Numbered from the stretch's first letter, positions 1 through 10,490 are shown. The stretch is 64,000 nucleotides of DNA from Pseudoips prasinana (GCA_951640165.1 OX621250.1:8866001-8930000); one strand, 5' to 3'. The notes: generated by a model not told the origin, from the sequence alone. Made by a program: numbers and translations.

Positions 1-42
1 CAATAAAGTGTATCTATCTATCTATCTATCTATCTATCTACT
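1..42 (+). repeat. LINE 3' tail with (TCTA)n microsatellite
   Basis: The window opens with CAATAAAGTGTATC followed by about seven TCTA units. CAATAAAG plus a short tandem tail looks like the 3' end of a lepidopteran non-LTR element. A related end, on the opposite strand, lies near 55.6 kb. The rest of this element lies outside the window. Confidence 0.5.
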
Positions 43-45
43 ATC

Positions 46-417
46 ACGTTATACTGGGATCGATCTATCATTACAGACAGGACTGTGATTGCCAACAAAC
101 CTGATATTGTAATGATAGATCGACAAAAACGCTGCACAGTGATGGTTGATGTTACCATCCCGCATGATGAAAATCTTCTGAAGGCTGAAAAAGAAAAAGA
201 AATTAAATATTTGGATCTTGCGCGGGAGATTGTCAGCATGTGGGATGTTGACTCAGCTATCATTGTACCGATAGTCGTTTCTGCTAATGGATTAATAGCA
301 AAGAGCCTCGAAAAACACCTAAAGAGGCTGACGCTAGGCGGTTGGGTCAAGAACAAAATCCAAAAAGCGGTGCTTTTGGACACGGCTCGCATTGTCAGGA
401 GGTTCCTGTCTCTATAG
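46..417 (+). pseudogene. Non-LTR retrotransposon C-terminal fragment (endonuclease-like)
   Basis: An open frame runs from the end of the TCTA array to a TAG at 415-417. It has no credible start codon, so it is a 5'-truncated element rather than a gene. It reads WDRSI..TDR..I.NKPDIVMIDR, then a VDVTIP block, then KYLDLAREI, IVPIVVSANG and a final QKAVLLDTARIVRRFL. The PDIV...VDVTIP pattern resembles the C-terminal restriction-like endonuclease region of R2/R4/Dong-type LINEs; that assignment is from family memory and the clade is not certain. There is no frameshift or stop across about 120 codons. A short 3' UTR with A/T-rich sequence and (TAA)n follows. The junction with the TCTA tail suggests it landed in, or recombined with, the preceding LINE end. 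Confidence 0.65.
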
Positions 418-563
418 AGTCGTAACCTCCGGTAGCATAGACCCTGTTCCTGCTGCCGGTTGCAAATCCTATTTTTTATATTTTAAAATGTATATTTCTG
501 TTTTTTATATATTTTAAAATGTATTTAATAAGAAATATATATGAATAAATGATAATAATAATA

Positions 564-736
564 ACTTAATTTACTACTTTTCTTTTATAAACACATATTT
601 AAGTATATAGATAATTAATTACACCCAGACTCAGGACAAACAGGCATGTTCTTGCACAAATATCTGTCCTGAGAGGGAATCGAATCCACAACCTGCGGCG
701 TGAAAAACAAGCATCTACCAACCGTCCCAACGGGTC
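564..736 (-). mobile_element. SINE family A, copy 1 (tRNA-headed)
   Basis: Reading the minus strand, a tRNA-like head (GGACGGTTGGTAGATGCTTG ... GGATTCGATTCCC) is followed by the body motif AGGACAGATATTTGTG and then TCCTGAGTCTGGGTGTAA. The pol III A-box and B-box positions are recognisable. The distal AGTACAAGCT-type tail seen in other copies is missing. Confidence 0.75.
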
Positions 737-1191
737 CGCATATGATATTTACAAATAAGTGAATATGACTATTTTGCTGATCTTTTTAACGGCACATTGT
801 TAAATTTATTAGCGAACCTTAATAAATAAATAAGACCAAGAGAATATTCAGATAATAACGTTGAAATCCTAATTAGTACCTAACCGCTCGAGTGCTTAGG
901 CGCCGATTAAAAAAACGCGTCAAGTGCTCCTAGGTCAGGGATAAATGGGCGCGCTCAATAAACAATTTTTTTGTGAAGGTGTAGTCGACATGGGTCGACA
1001 CAAGTGTTGTTTTTATTCATGCTTATGAATTACTCTTTCAAGTCGTAATGAATGTTTGTTGATATTTCGTTTCTAATTTATTATACTTAGGGCCAAACAT
1101 TGACAAGTTGAAAAAAAAAAAAAATGTGTTTTTGAAATACGATTATTTCAAAAAGTAAATCGATAACATATATATTTTATGACTTTTAACG

Positions 1192-1950
1192 GTCTTGTAC
1201 GATAGTACAGAACCATTTGTAAGCGAGACCGACTCTCACTTGGCCGTTTTATGTCAGTTATTAAACTCCTTGCTGAATTCGACATTTATCACCTATCAGT
1301 ATGTCTTATTTATTAATCCCGTCCGTCATTTTATAACAGCATGAGTAAATCACGTAGCAACGAATAACATTCAAGGAAATATTAACATAATAACGTAGGA
1401 ATTCCTCGTATTCTACGCCAAAAGTACATTTACCTAATCCGCAGACATAATAAACCAAAAGACAACACAAATATAGCTGTCAAACAACAAAGACAGTTCA
1501 TTCAGGAGAAACTAAGCCGAAACAAACCTTGGATTCATTTATAATACTGGATACGTTACTCAGATATTAAGAACATAGTGTTAAGTCTTGTACGATAGTA
1601 CGGAATCCTTCGTAAGCGAGACCGACTCACACTTAGCCGATTTGTATGTCAGTTGTTAAACTCCTTGCTGAATTCAACATTTATTACCTATCAGTATCTT
1701 ATTTATTAATCCCGTCCGTCATTTTATAACAACACTAGTAAACTCACGTAGCAACGAATAACTCTCAAGGAAATATTAACATAATAACGTAGGAATTCCG
1801 CGTATATCACGCCACAAGTACATCTACCTAATCGGCAGACATAATAAAACAAAAGACGACACAAAAATAGCTGTCAAACTACAAAGACAGTTCATTCAGG
1901 AGAAACTCAGCCGAAACAAACCTCGGATTTATTTATAATACACGAAACGT
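1192..1950. repeat. Diverged tandem duplication, period about 393 bp
   Basis: Two direct copies begin at 1192 and 1585 (GTCTTGTACGATAGTAC) and remain alignable to about 1584 and 1950. They share CTCCTTGCTGAATTC, CCCGTCCGTCATTTTATAAC, ATAACGTAGGAATTCC and GACAGTTCATTCAGGAG, with scattered substitutions and small indels. The start of each unit resembles the ACTCGCACTTGGCC end of repeat family I. No long ORF is present. Confidence 0.8.
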
Positions 1951-2284
1951 TTCTCAAAGCAACTGCATAAAGTAAAATACATCAAAACACTGGGGCAGAA
2001 ATATAAAACAGTAGCGAACAGACGGACGGGCAGACTGACCGTATTTATAGAAATGAGATAGCTTCGCCCCGTAAGTTTCGTTGCTGATTTCTTTCTTTTT
2101 TTGTACCACCGTGTCGGCAAATAATAACCGTTTAAAAAATATACATAGATCTAATTTCAACTTTCCTATATAACATACCTACGGTTTTAACAAAGTTTTG
2201 GTATTTGTCGACTTCAAAAATAGGGTTATTTTGCTTCTTGTATCTTAACCGATTTTTTTGTTTGTCTAAGTAGAACGAAGAATT

Positions 2285-2445
2285 AATAATTTTGTAAGAG
2301 GTAGGGCACAGCGTTCATTCGCTCAAAGAGCAGTCCGACTGGGGAAGTACCTCCACCTAACAGAAGACATTCCTTAATAATATCATTAATAATTTTAATG
2401 TTGTGTTTCTGCGTGTGAGGTGCCAGAGCGCAATAGGGTGTACAA
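2285..2445 (-). repeat. Interspersed repeat O, copy 1
   Basis: The block contains GAGGTAGGGCACAGCG, TTCATTCGCTCAAAGAGCAG, GAAGTACCTCCACC and AGAAGACATTCCTTAATAAT. The same blocks recur at 15.6 kb (minus) and 25.6 kb (plus). Function and class are unknown; it may be a SINE or MITE-like repeat. Confidence 0.65.
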
Positions 2446-2805
2446 TTCTTACAAATTAGTTGAAATACTTGAATATACTTCTTTAAATTAAATGAATGAG
2501 CATATAAAATTTACCTTAAACTTTAATTTAATTTTTGATGTAGTTTATTTTTTACAAATGATTAATTTTACTTTCACCACCCTAAGTTTGCCATCGTATC
2601 GATGAAATGCCACTTCTGATCTTCCCTACGTTTGCATTCGAAATGCCACTTCTGATCTTCAATCGGACGAGTGTATAAACGAAGAACGACAGTTGCATAA
2701 AATGTCTCGTCTTTAAGAACCGAACATGTCATGCATTTCCATATCAATAGAGTCAGCCGAGGTCCGAACCCCAAAGGGGAGTGTCCTCTGCTGCCGTTTA
2801 CATAG
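2446..2805. other. Non-genic, one local 21-bp direct repeat
   Basis: There is no credible gene. GAAATGCCACTTCTGATCTTC occurs twice, at about 2604 and 2640, separated by 15 bp. Confidence 0.5.
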
Positions 2806-2807
2806 TA

Positions 2808-2942
2808 CAGACGCCAGCACATCAAGTTACCCCAATCTGTCAAATTTCCGAAAGTGAAAGTGAACCTTATGTTTTTGTGATAAAGTTGAAAATCTATAAA
2901 AGAAATTTGACAGAATGGGGTAGCTGGAGGTGCTGGCTTCTG
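2808..2942. mobile_element. 135-bp MITE with about 40-bp inverted repeats
   Basis: The left arm (CAGACGCCAGCACATCAAGT... to 2847) pairs with the right arm (2903-2942) with about five mismatches. TA dinucleotides lie immediately outside both ends (2806-2807 and 2943-2944), as expected for a TA target duplication. There is no coding capacity. A Tc1/mariner-mobilised MITE is the simplest reading. Confidence 0.65.
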
Positions 2943-2944
2943 TA

Positions 2945-3858
2945 CTTAGTCTTATTTGAGTCGACTTGAGCTCTCACTAAGCCTTCAAGGTTAATTATAT
3001 GAACCCACTTAAATCACATGTGGGATAAACCCTTAAAAGATTTTGAGGTAGATCCTTAATAAATATAAAAAAGAAAACATGCGGGACAGTCTTTGGGGAC
3101 TGTCTATAGAAGTGAAAACTGTTTTTTATTTCTCATACTCAGAAAGTAGTTTTTATTTGATCCGAGTAGAGAGTGAAAGATGCTACCCACCTTTGGGCGG
3201 TAAAGACTCATAGTAATTGCTTACCACCCTATGGTGGCAATAAATTTAAAAAATAAAACTAAATTTGGTTTGGCAGTCCGCTGTAAAAAAATCTAACATA
3301 ATTAAGAAAAAAAAACGCCCACAACGCAGCTTAAGAAGTTTTCATTTCAAAAATGCTGCGGCCATGTGAGTGTATAAACGGCCAGTGTGAATTAAAAAAA
3401 GAACCTCCGTCCTACGAATATTTGATCAGGTCACGTGCCTGACGCGTGATTAACATTTTTTATCCATCCAAAAAAGTGCACAACGCCGCCAAAGAAGTTT
3501 TCACTTCAAAAACACGAAGAGATAGTTAAAACTCTTGGCAGTGTCAGAGAATGATGATAGATTTATAGAGTGAGTTGGGCCAAATATAGCTAGACGTATG
3601 AATGAGGAAACAATTAAGTTTAGCTTCGCAAAACGGCGGTTCATTTTATGGTAGCACTAAATTTGTATTGAAGAACATAAAATATCATAAAATGGAAAGG
3701 TAATTATTTAGCTATATAAGGGGTTTTATGAGGTTTTCTCATATGAAGTGTAAAGAGTTTAATTTTCTACTTTTGTTTGGATTCTAATTAATATAATGAA
3801 TGGGATTATTGTATTCGTAGTGTTTTAATATCTGTGGTTGTTTAATAATTGTTTCAAG
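2945..3858. other. Non-genic stretch
   Basis: I see no gene. A segment CACAACGC.GC...AAGAAGTTTTCA.TTCAAAAA occurs twice (about 3320 and 3480), and a short hairpin lies at about 3093-3112. The rest is AT-rich unique-looking sequence. Confidence 0.4.
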
Positions 3859-4120
3859 AGGGGCTGGTTGGAGTGGTTGGTAAATGCTTGCCTTTCAGGC
3901 CGCAGGTCGTTGGTTCGATTGTCACCCAGGACAGATATTTGTGTGCATGAACATGTCTGTTTGTCTCGAGCCTGGGTGTAACTATCTACATAAGTATGTA
4001 TTTACAAAAAAAGAAATAGTATTTATAAGTTAACTGGTTTCTATAATACTAGCTCTGCTTAGTTTGGGATCAGACACTCGTGCGCCTGTGTGTATAATAT
4101 CCCAGGATATTATTATATTT
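3859..4120 (+). mobile_element. SINE family A, copy 2
   Basis: The tRNA-like head (GGTTGGTAAATGCTTGCC ... GGTTCGATTGTCACC) is followed by AGGACAGATATTTGTGTGCA, a region of TATGTATTTACAAAA, and the tail TACTAGCTCTGCTTAGTTTG ... TGTGTGTATAATATCCCAGG. This is close to full length. The tail is shared with SINE families B and C. Confidence 0.8.
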
Positions 4121-4135
4121 ATTAAGGTTTACTTG

Positions 4136-4330
4136 ACTAACCCTACATCACCCCGTGGGAGGTGCAAGAGTAATCCTGAGGGAATATTAACCAGAGACCG
4201 GGCAGCAGCGTCTTCCTGAGTACTATGGCTACCATCTACCATCTACGCTACTCTTAGTCCGGTTGGCCATTGCCAACCCGACTAAGAGTAGGGATTATGT
4301 CGTATTCCCTAAATGCCGTTATTGTGGCGA
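4136..4330 (+). repeat. Interspersed repeat K, copy 1, with inserted hairpin
   Basis: CATCACCCCGTGGGAGG, GGGAATATTAACCAGAG and GGGCAGCAGCGTC match the repeat at 8.2 kb. A 19-bp inverted duplication (arms 4248-4266 and 4273-4291, spacer CCATTG, one mismatch) interrupts the family sequence at the position where 8.2 kb reads GATCGCCAACCCG. Confidence 0.65.
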
Positions 4331-5430
4331 TCAGATTTTATGGTTGAGGTTTAAAATGACTGTTTTACTATATTGAGAACTGGCTGACGCATTAATGCAC
4401 GTCTACTCCATAGGAGAGTAGGCTATTTAATGTCGACCTCTTCTTGTGATTTGCAGAATTGACAATGACATTGAAGTGTCAAGTCCTCTCCTTGCCCCTA
4501 TAGAATCTGTCACCTAAATAATCCTCCTTTTACCAATTCTGTTATTAATGTCTGTTCTCTTGAAATAGTACAAGATACAACGACATTGTTTCCACGTTCA
4601 TGTATTTTTAATAAAAGATATTTTATCATGATCAATATTGTAAGAAGAATACGCTTGAGCTGTGTTCCTTATTCAAATTTTGAAACTGTGGAGAGCAAAC
4701 AGTTGATAATAATAATACTTTATTGCATTAAAATACATGGTATATTGTGATATATTAAGTTCTTTTAACTTGGTTATAGAGTAACCTGTATAATATTTTA
4801 GACTCACAGTCATGTGTTTACTATTCAATAGTTATTGCAACGCCTGTGTGTAATTGTTGTATTACATAAACGCTTTACATGCTTGTATTAAAATAATTAA
4901 TATTATTCCCCCATCGCACTAACAACTATGTTAATATTATAAACATAATTCGAGTTTGATTTAAAGCGTTTAGCGTACTTTGAAAATTATGTTTTGAGGC
5001 CAAACAAAAAATCTTTTACAGCTTTTGAATAACATCATTAAATTGATATTTAAAGAAATGTCTCAAAAAGATCTATAGTTTATCTATTTGAATGGAAAGC
5101 TTTCACATCCTGTCAGTCCGGACAAAGTATGTATGTATTATTCCTCTTTTTTATATTCAAGTCGCTATGCAGTATACCTTTCATAATTTACCAGTAAAGG
5201 AGTCCAATTCATCTCGCAGTTTGCAAGTCGGCTCAGGCTCAGCGAGTTTTGGGTATTCAATTTGTAACGGTATTGGCATACCTTTACGACTTCATATGTG
5301 TGAGGGTTTTACTTTTACGGTCTTCTGGCCCAAATGTGTTGTGTCAGATATATTTATATAAAAATGCTCATAGTTAGTTCCACCACTCTGGTATTGGACC
5401 AAAAAGTATAAGCATATATGCACGGGATAG
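4331..5430. other. Non-genic AT-rich stretch
   Basis: No gene, tRNA or recognisable family is visible. The only longer ORF (5092-5361, 89 codons) has no motif and reads like chance coding. Confidence 0.4.
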
Positions 5431-5433
5431 TCT

Positions 5434-5594
5434 TTAGATCGGTGTCTTTCATAGTAGTTTAGCTTCATCCCCATGCTTAGGAGGGTACGTTAAGTTGTCG
5501 GCTGTAACTAAAGTAGTTAGACAACAGTCTTTAAGACATATCAGAGGCTTTAATAACTCTGATATTAGCAACAACATTGTCCATACGATAACCT
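5434..5594 (+). mobile_element. 5S-rRNA-like SINE, copy 1 (decayed, 3' part)
   Basis: The order TAGATCGGTG, CCCCATGCTTAGGAGGGTA, CGTTAAGTTGTCGG, CAACAGTC, ATATCAGAGGC and CCATACGATAA matches the body of the better-preserved copies at 36.9 and 49.9 kb. The 5S-like head is lost or unrecognisable here. Confidence 0.5.
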
Positions 5595-6089
5595 TGTGGA
5601 CCGGTCCTACAAGGCGAACTGACGATCTTGGGAGCGTTGCTGGAAAGTTCTATATGCGAGTAGCGCAAGACTGACCATTGGGGATAACCTTGAGGGAGAC
5701 TCTTATCCAGTAGAGGACGTCTATTGGCCTACTTGTTAAAGTAAAGTCTAGAAAATATGAGGGTAGGAAAACTGTCGCTGGATTTCGTACTACAACTGCT
5801 AATAGCCACAAATAACAGACACACCCATCAGTAAATTTTCATTCTGTCGTGCTAAAGTAAGTCGGTTGAATTATTGTACGTTCAATACATTTGGACGTGT
5901 TACTCTGATCGTTCTGTGATTTATGTCTTTGCACAGATATTTGTCGTGGCTTAAAATAAAATTAGTTAAATTCAAGATGATGTGTAAAGTGGTGACTTTA
6001 TGTAGAAGAATTTTAAAGGACACTATTTGGAAGCTCATATTAATGTTCTTTGTTGAAACGCGTCACTTTTTTAATGAGTTTTACGATTA

Positions 6090-6474
6090 AGTGTACTACG
6101 TGAGCTCGACAAATGGATGTGCGATTAACGCTTATGCGACAAAACTGTATTGCGACTCAACATAGTTCGAATGCACGCTTGTACGACATACTGAAGATCG
6201 ACATATCACTAAAGGATCAATAGGTTCAGGTTTGGTTTGGTTCGGTTAGGATAGGTTAGAACATGACAAAACAACGCACGTGACGAGCGAGCGAAGCGAG
6301 CGTGCCCCGGCAGCGGCCGGCGAAATGCCAGAAAGCCAATCGATTTTTACGAGATGTCGATCGATTTTCAGTGTGTCGCACTAGCGTGCATTCGAACTAT
6401 GGTGAGTCGCAGTACTGTTTTGTCGCATAAGCTTTAATCGCACATCCATTTGTCGAGCTCACGTAGTACACTCT
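6090..6474. mobile_element. Fold-back element FB1 (long inverted repeats)
   Basis: The left arm from 6091 (GTGTACTACGTGAGCTCGAC, then AAATGGATGTGCGATTAA, CTTATGCGACAAAACTGTA) pairs with the right arm ending at 6471 over roughly 90 bp with few mismatches. The centre holds a GC-rich core, GACGAGCGAGCGAAGCGAGC followed by GTGCCCCGGCAGCGGCCGGC. Flanks TTACGATTA (6081-6089) and TTGCAATTA (6475-6483) agree at 7 of 9 positions, which may be a decayed 9-bp target duplication. There is no ORF. A Mutator-type fold-back element is possible; the core is shared with FB2 at 9.4 kb. Confidence 0.75.
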
Positions 6475-6769
6475 TTGCAATTACTATGTTAGCTTAGTAA
6501 GTTTTCATTGCGTGGCGGGAATATAAAGGTCAGTGTGAATTCAGGCCGTCTAACAATATGGACTACAAACTAACTAGCCGCTTAGATATCTCCTTTTGGG
6601 TACGAAATTCGAATTTGACGGTCCCTAACGGCGATACCGGTGGGAAGAAGTTTTAGAGACGTTTTGTGCAACGGTCTCTCGTCGAATAACGGATCAGAGA
6701 GGGAATTCAATAGTTATGAATGTAAACAAAAGGTCATGGGGGACGCTGGTGGTGTACAATCCTGCCCAC

Positions 6770-6843
6770 ACTTCCTCTTCCGGTTGTTGGTCGTCGCTCG
6801 AGAACTTTTCTGCCCTAAGAGACGGCTCTTAGGGCAGAAAAGT
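6770..6843 (-). mobile_element. RTE-like LINE fragment joined to an 18-bp perfect hairpin
   Basis: TCGTCGCTCGAGAACTTTTC resembles the segment TGGTCGCCACTTGAGAACCT of the RTE-type LINE end at 18.5 kb. From 6804 the sequence folds back perfectly: arms 6804-6821 and 6826-6843, spacer ACGG. The right arm is the inverted copy of the LINE-derived left arm. Confidence 0.55.
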
Positions 6844-7107
6844 GTGAAAAATGTCAGTTCTACGAGCTATATAAAAAGAGAACTATCTTCAACTTTTCTT
6901 TATGACAAGCGATTGTATCATAGTTATCAAAGTTAGATTAAAGTAACAAAGAAAATACATAGATACAATTAAAAACTGCAGTCGAATTGACAATATCCTT
7001 ATTTTTCAAGTCATCCTACGTTTTCTTAAATCACGGTTCACTCCACGGTTGTCTGAAAGAAATCGCGCTAAATGATAAGCCCGCCATTAGTACAATAATG
7101 CAAATCG

Positions 7108-7180
7108 TATTTATTACTGTAATATTTTGTTAAATTAGGTATTTTTTATAATGAGTAGTATAATTTACTAGATTCGCGTG

Positions 7181-7270
<90 letters not shown>

Positions 7271-7415
7271 CACGCGAATCTAGTAAATTATGCTACTCAT
7301 TATAAAAGCAACCTAATTTAATAGATTATAGTAATAAATACGTTTCTATTAAATACGTAATCTATTAAATTAGGTTGCTTTTATAATGAGTAGCATAATT
7401 TACTAGATTCGCGTG

Positions 7416-7470
<55 letters not shown>
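7108..7470. repeat. Three-armed palindrome around (TA)n tracts
   Basis: A segment containing TTTACTAGATTCGCGTGACA occurs as A (to about 7184), as inverted A' (7266-7342) and again as A'' (about 7350-7422). A (TA)n tract lies between A and A' and another follows A''. A'/A'' form a near-perfect hairpin with arms of about 60 bp including AAATTAGGTTGCTTTTATAA. This resembles a MITE that ends in a TA microsatellite and has been duplicated head to head. The 65-codon ORF across the second tract is only TA repeat. Confidence 0.8.
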
Positions 7471-7473
<3 letters not shown>

Positions 7474-8204
7474 CATTATAAAAGGAAGCCATTTGACTAG
7501 TAGGTAAATAAAAATGAAAACTGAAACAAACGAAAATCAACTCGTAAGTTTTATCTGTCGTCGCCATCTTGAATAGTCGCGTGATTTTTTCGTGTAGCAT
7601 TAACCATGTCTACCTACATAAGATTGCATAATGTATTTGTGTTTAAGAAGGATAAAATACATATTATGTTAGACAAGGGATGGTTTAATTAGTTAATTTG
7701 TATATATGCCTATACTCTGGAAGATGAAATAGAGGTGTATCTATTTATATAATAACTACATACTTAAAAACTTTTCCCATAAACCTGCCAAGTCAACAAA
7801 CAAATCAAATTGACATTTCAAAATCGCAATAAACTTAAGTACTTAGATTTATTGAAAACATACCATAATACCGGCTATTGTTTTGAGTTCGTTCTCATGT
7901 TATTTGATCTAAACGGGTCCGAACGTGCTACGAGTGCAGTACTTCGCAAATAAATAACAATAAATATTATTTTACTCGCAATAATGTTACCATTGTAGGT
8001 TGTGAATGTTGGCGTTTAGATCAGAGACAAATAGACATACAGAAGTGGCACACGCATGACATTGGTCAGCTGTATTTCTAAATAACGTGTTATAAGTCGA
8101 GCTTAAGTACCAATATAAATCGTTTATTTACGTTGTACCAAACCAAATTTAATAGTTCAATACAAAATGCCTGCTGTGTGGTGACGGCGACAAATATCAG
8201 AATC
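7471..8204. other. Non-genic stretch
   Basis: AT-rich sequence with no recognisable gene or family. Confidence 0.4.
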
Positions 8205-8415
8205 AGAATATCATCACCCCATCTCATCCCGTGGGGGGCGTAGAAGTCGACCCGAGGGAATATCTACCAGAGGATGGGCAGCAGCGTCTCTCTGAGTACT
8301 ATGACCATCTTACTGCGATCGCCAACCCGCCTGCCAAGCGTGGCGATTATGGCATATCCCCCCAAGACGATTCTTGAGGGAGGCTTGTCCAGCAGTGGAC
8401 TTATTCAGCTGTAAT
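8205..8415 (+). repeat. Interspersed repeat K, copy 2 (best copy)
   Basis: CATCTCATCCCGTGGGGGGC, GGGCAGCAGCGTCTC, TGCGATCGCCAACCCG, GGCGATTATGGCATATCCCC and GTCCAGCAGTGGAC are in order. The last motif resembles the RTE LINE 3' end (CCAGCAGTGGACGT), so K may be the 3' region of an RTE-related LINE or a SINE that uses it. Other copies: 4.1, 9.8, 15.3, 21.7 and 24.8 kb. Confidence 0.65.
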
Positions 8416-8432
8416 GATGATACAAAATGCAT

Positions 8433-8601
8433 GTCTGGCGCAGCTGCTAAGACAGTCGCCTCGCCTCTTCGTGTCGCGGGTTCGTGTCCCACGCTGGACA
8501 ACTATTTGTGTGACCCATAAAATAGTTGTTCTGAGTCTGGATGTAACTCCGCGACACATGGATAAGATTCCCTAGTGCGGGCGTTGTCTTAAAAAAAAAC
8601 A
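8433..8601 (+). mobile_element. SINE family D, copy 1
   Basis: A tRNA-like head, GCTGCTAAGACAGTCGCCTC then GTGTCGCGGGTTCGTGTCCC, precedes ACAACTATTTGTGTGACCCA and a body ending GGGCGTTGTCTT plus an A-run. The B-box is recognisable. A second copy lies at 20.2 kb. The tail differs from SINEs A, B and C. Confidence 0.7.
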
Positions 8602-8605
8602 ATTA

Positions 8606-8745
8606 TATTCATCATCAGCCTAATACACAGGTGGTGCTTTTGCCCGACTACCTGCTGTATCTCTTGGTCATCTTTTACGACACCCATGGGATGATATTTG
8701 GTGACCCTGTTATTCTTTCTGAGCCGAAAACCACACAGCTCACAA
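8606..8745 (+). repeat. Interspersed repeat M, copy 1
   Basis: CATCATCAGCCTAATACACA, GACTACCTGCTGTATC, CGACACCCATGGGATG and GTGACCCTGTTATTCTTTCT recur in order near 37.2 and 56.9 kb. No ORF. Confidence 0.55.
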
Positions 8746-9049
8746 TTGTATTCAATAATATATATTCAATATGATTTATTCAATATGATAAATAAATTAA
8801 AATTGATAAATAAATTTATAAATTTAAAAAAATTAAATTTCTTACTTTTAAATAATTATTATTACAATTAAATATTGGCAATTGATTAAAACTACGTACA
8901 AACTAAAACTATGATTATGAACTTAAAATCAAGCTAAATCAAAATTACAAATAAAAGTACAGTTTACCGATAAAAAACTGCTTATTTACTTATTAAATTA
9001 TTATATAATTACACAAGTGCACAAACACATTAGCGTTTTCCATTTCCAT

Positions 9050-9425
9050 AATATCTTGATCTAAGCACTCATTTTACCACTTTGGAAGTGTTTCTCGCGC
9101 AAACTTTTCAGTTAAGAAAAAAATTATATTAGAAACCTCAATATCATTATTGAAGACCTATCCATAGACACCCCACATGTATGGGTACGATGAAAAAAAA
9201 TTGCGTTTCAGTTCTACGTATGGGGACCCCCCAAAATTACTGCTCTTTTTCGATTTTTGTGTAAAAATCTTAATGCAGTTCACCGAATACATGTACTTAC
9301 CAAGTTTCAACAGTACAGCTCTCATAGTTTCGGAAAAAAGTGGCTGTGACATACGGACGGACAGACAGACATGACGAATCTATAAGGGTTCCGTTTTTTG
9401 CCATTTGGCTACGGAACCCTAAAAA
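9050..9425 (-). repeat. Interspersed repeat J, copy 1
   Basis: On the minus strand: AGGGTTCCGTAGCCAAATGG, CAAAAAACGGAACCCTTATA, GTCTGTCCGTCCGTATGTCA, GCCACTTTTTTCCGAAACTA, and distally CCCACATGTATGGG as a palindromic block. The plus copy at 24.1 kb is longer. Spacing and motifs are well preserved between copies. The 60-100-codon ORFs here are not homologous to anything I recognise. Confidence 0.7.
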
Positions 9426-9447
9426 AATCCGCAATGGAGTTGTGTAC

Positions 9448-9827
9448 GACTGTAATACTGTATTTTGAAGTTCAAAATAGCGATGAACTGTAGCCCTAAA
9501 GTACTGAAACGCGATGCACGTTAGTGCGAAAGTCCAGTAAATGCGAAGGCATGCCATTATGGAGATATCCATGGTTAATGTTTTTCTAGCGCTCGGCGGC
9601 CGCTGCCGCGGCACGCTCGCTACGCTCGCTCGCCTTCGCGCGCCAAATGGTCACCGTTCTAACCTAACCTAACCCAAACGATTTCGCACTAACGTGCATC
9701 GCGGTGGAAAACATTCGAAATTATGTGTATCGATGTGGCGCACTTTCGCACTAACGTGAGTCGCGTTTCAGTACTTTAGGGCTACAGTTCATCGCTATTT
9801 TGAACTTCGAAATACAGTATTACAGTG
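9448..9827. mobile_element. Fold-back element FB2 with perfect 9-bp target duplication
   Basis: The left arm (ACTGTAATACTGTATTTTGA through AGTTCAAAATAGCGATGAAC and GTAGCCCTAAAGTACTGAAA) pairs with the right arm over about 85 bp with few mismatches. GTTGTGTAC flanks both sides (9439-9447 and 9828-9836). The GC-rich core GGCACGCTCGCTACGCTCGC followed by TTCTAACCTAACCTAACCC matches FB1 inverted. A 9-bp duplication with long inverted repeats is typical of Mutator-type fold-back elements. There is no transposase, so it is non-autonomous. Confidence 0.85.
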
Positions 9828-9837
9828 GTTGTGTACA

Positions 9838-9972
9838 TCATTTAGAGAGATATCCCACGCTTGGCATATGGGCTGGCGATCGCAGTAAGATGTTCATAGT
9901 AAACACAGAGATGCTGCTACCCCTTCTCTGATAGATATCGCCTCGGGATGACTTCTATGCCGGGATGAAATG
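9838..9972 (-). repeat. Interspersed repeat K, copy 3
   Basis: Inverted relative to 8.2 kb: CTGGCGATCGCAGTAAGATG, GCTGCTACCCCTTCTCTG and CGGGATGACTTCTATGCC. It directly abuts fold-back element FB2, which may have inserted next to or inside it. Confidence 0.55.
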
Positions 9973-10255
9973 GAGTGGCGAAATTCTATGCCGTTACATT
10001 TGATGAGAAAAATAATTTTCAATGGAACTATCATTTACCTATATGTATTCTACTAGACGCGCAATCCCATATTGAGAATTTGCTTGCGGGGGCGCTGCAA
10101 CTCAGTCAAAATTTTGCCCGCACACGCCTCACCTCGCGCACAGCCGGACTGGGACAGAGTTTTTATTCGAAACAGCGTGTCTAGTTATACATACATATAA
10201 GTCAATGGGAACTATAGTATTTTTTCTTAGTTAAACCGCGGGTTTATTAAATCTA

Positions 10256-10490
10256 CTATGATAATTTAATGTGACAGGAAAGCCGGGTTGGAAAGTTTGT
10301 CCAACATTATGTAGGACATGACGTAAGAAGGAGCAACATTCTTGCGTTCCCGGGGCTCGCTGGGCCAAGTGAAGTCCACGGCAGGGTCGGTTTAGTCGGT
10401 GTGAGTCCGACATCCCCACCCACTCGTAGTCACCTTTTGTGGGTGGCATGCGTAAGCAAACCTGCCTTATCAAAAAACGGGGTATGCCAT
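10256..10490 (+). mobile_element. GC-rich retro-repeat Q, copy 1
   Basis: CGTTCCCGGGGCTCGCTGGG, AAGTCCACGGCAGGGTCGGT, TTAGTCGGTGTGAGTCCGAC and a hairpin-capable ACCCACTCGTAG...TTTTGTGGGTGGC precede CCTGCCTTATCAAAAAA. The A-rich end and GC content against AT-rich flanks suggest a 5'-truncated retroelement 3' UTR. Copy 2 lies at 10.88 kb in the same orientation. Confidence 0.6.

Noticed and set aside
7403..7600. 65-codon ORF with IYIYIY run
   Set aside because: It is a translation of the (TA)n microsatellite.
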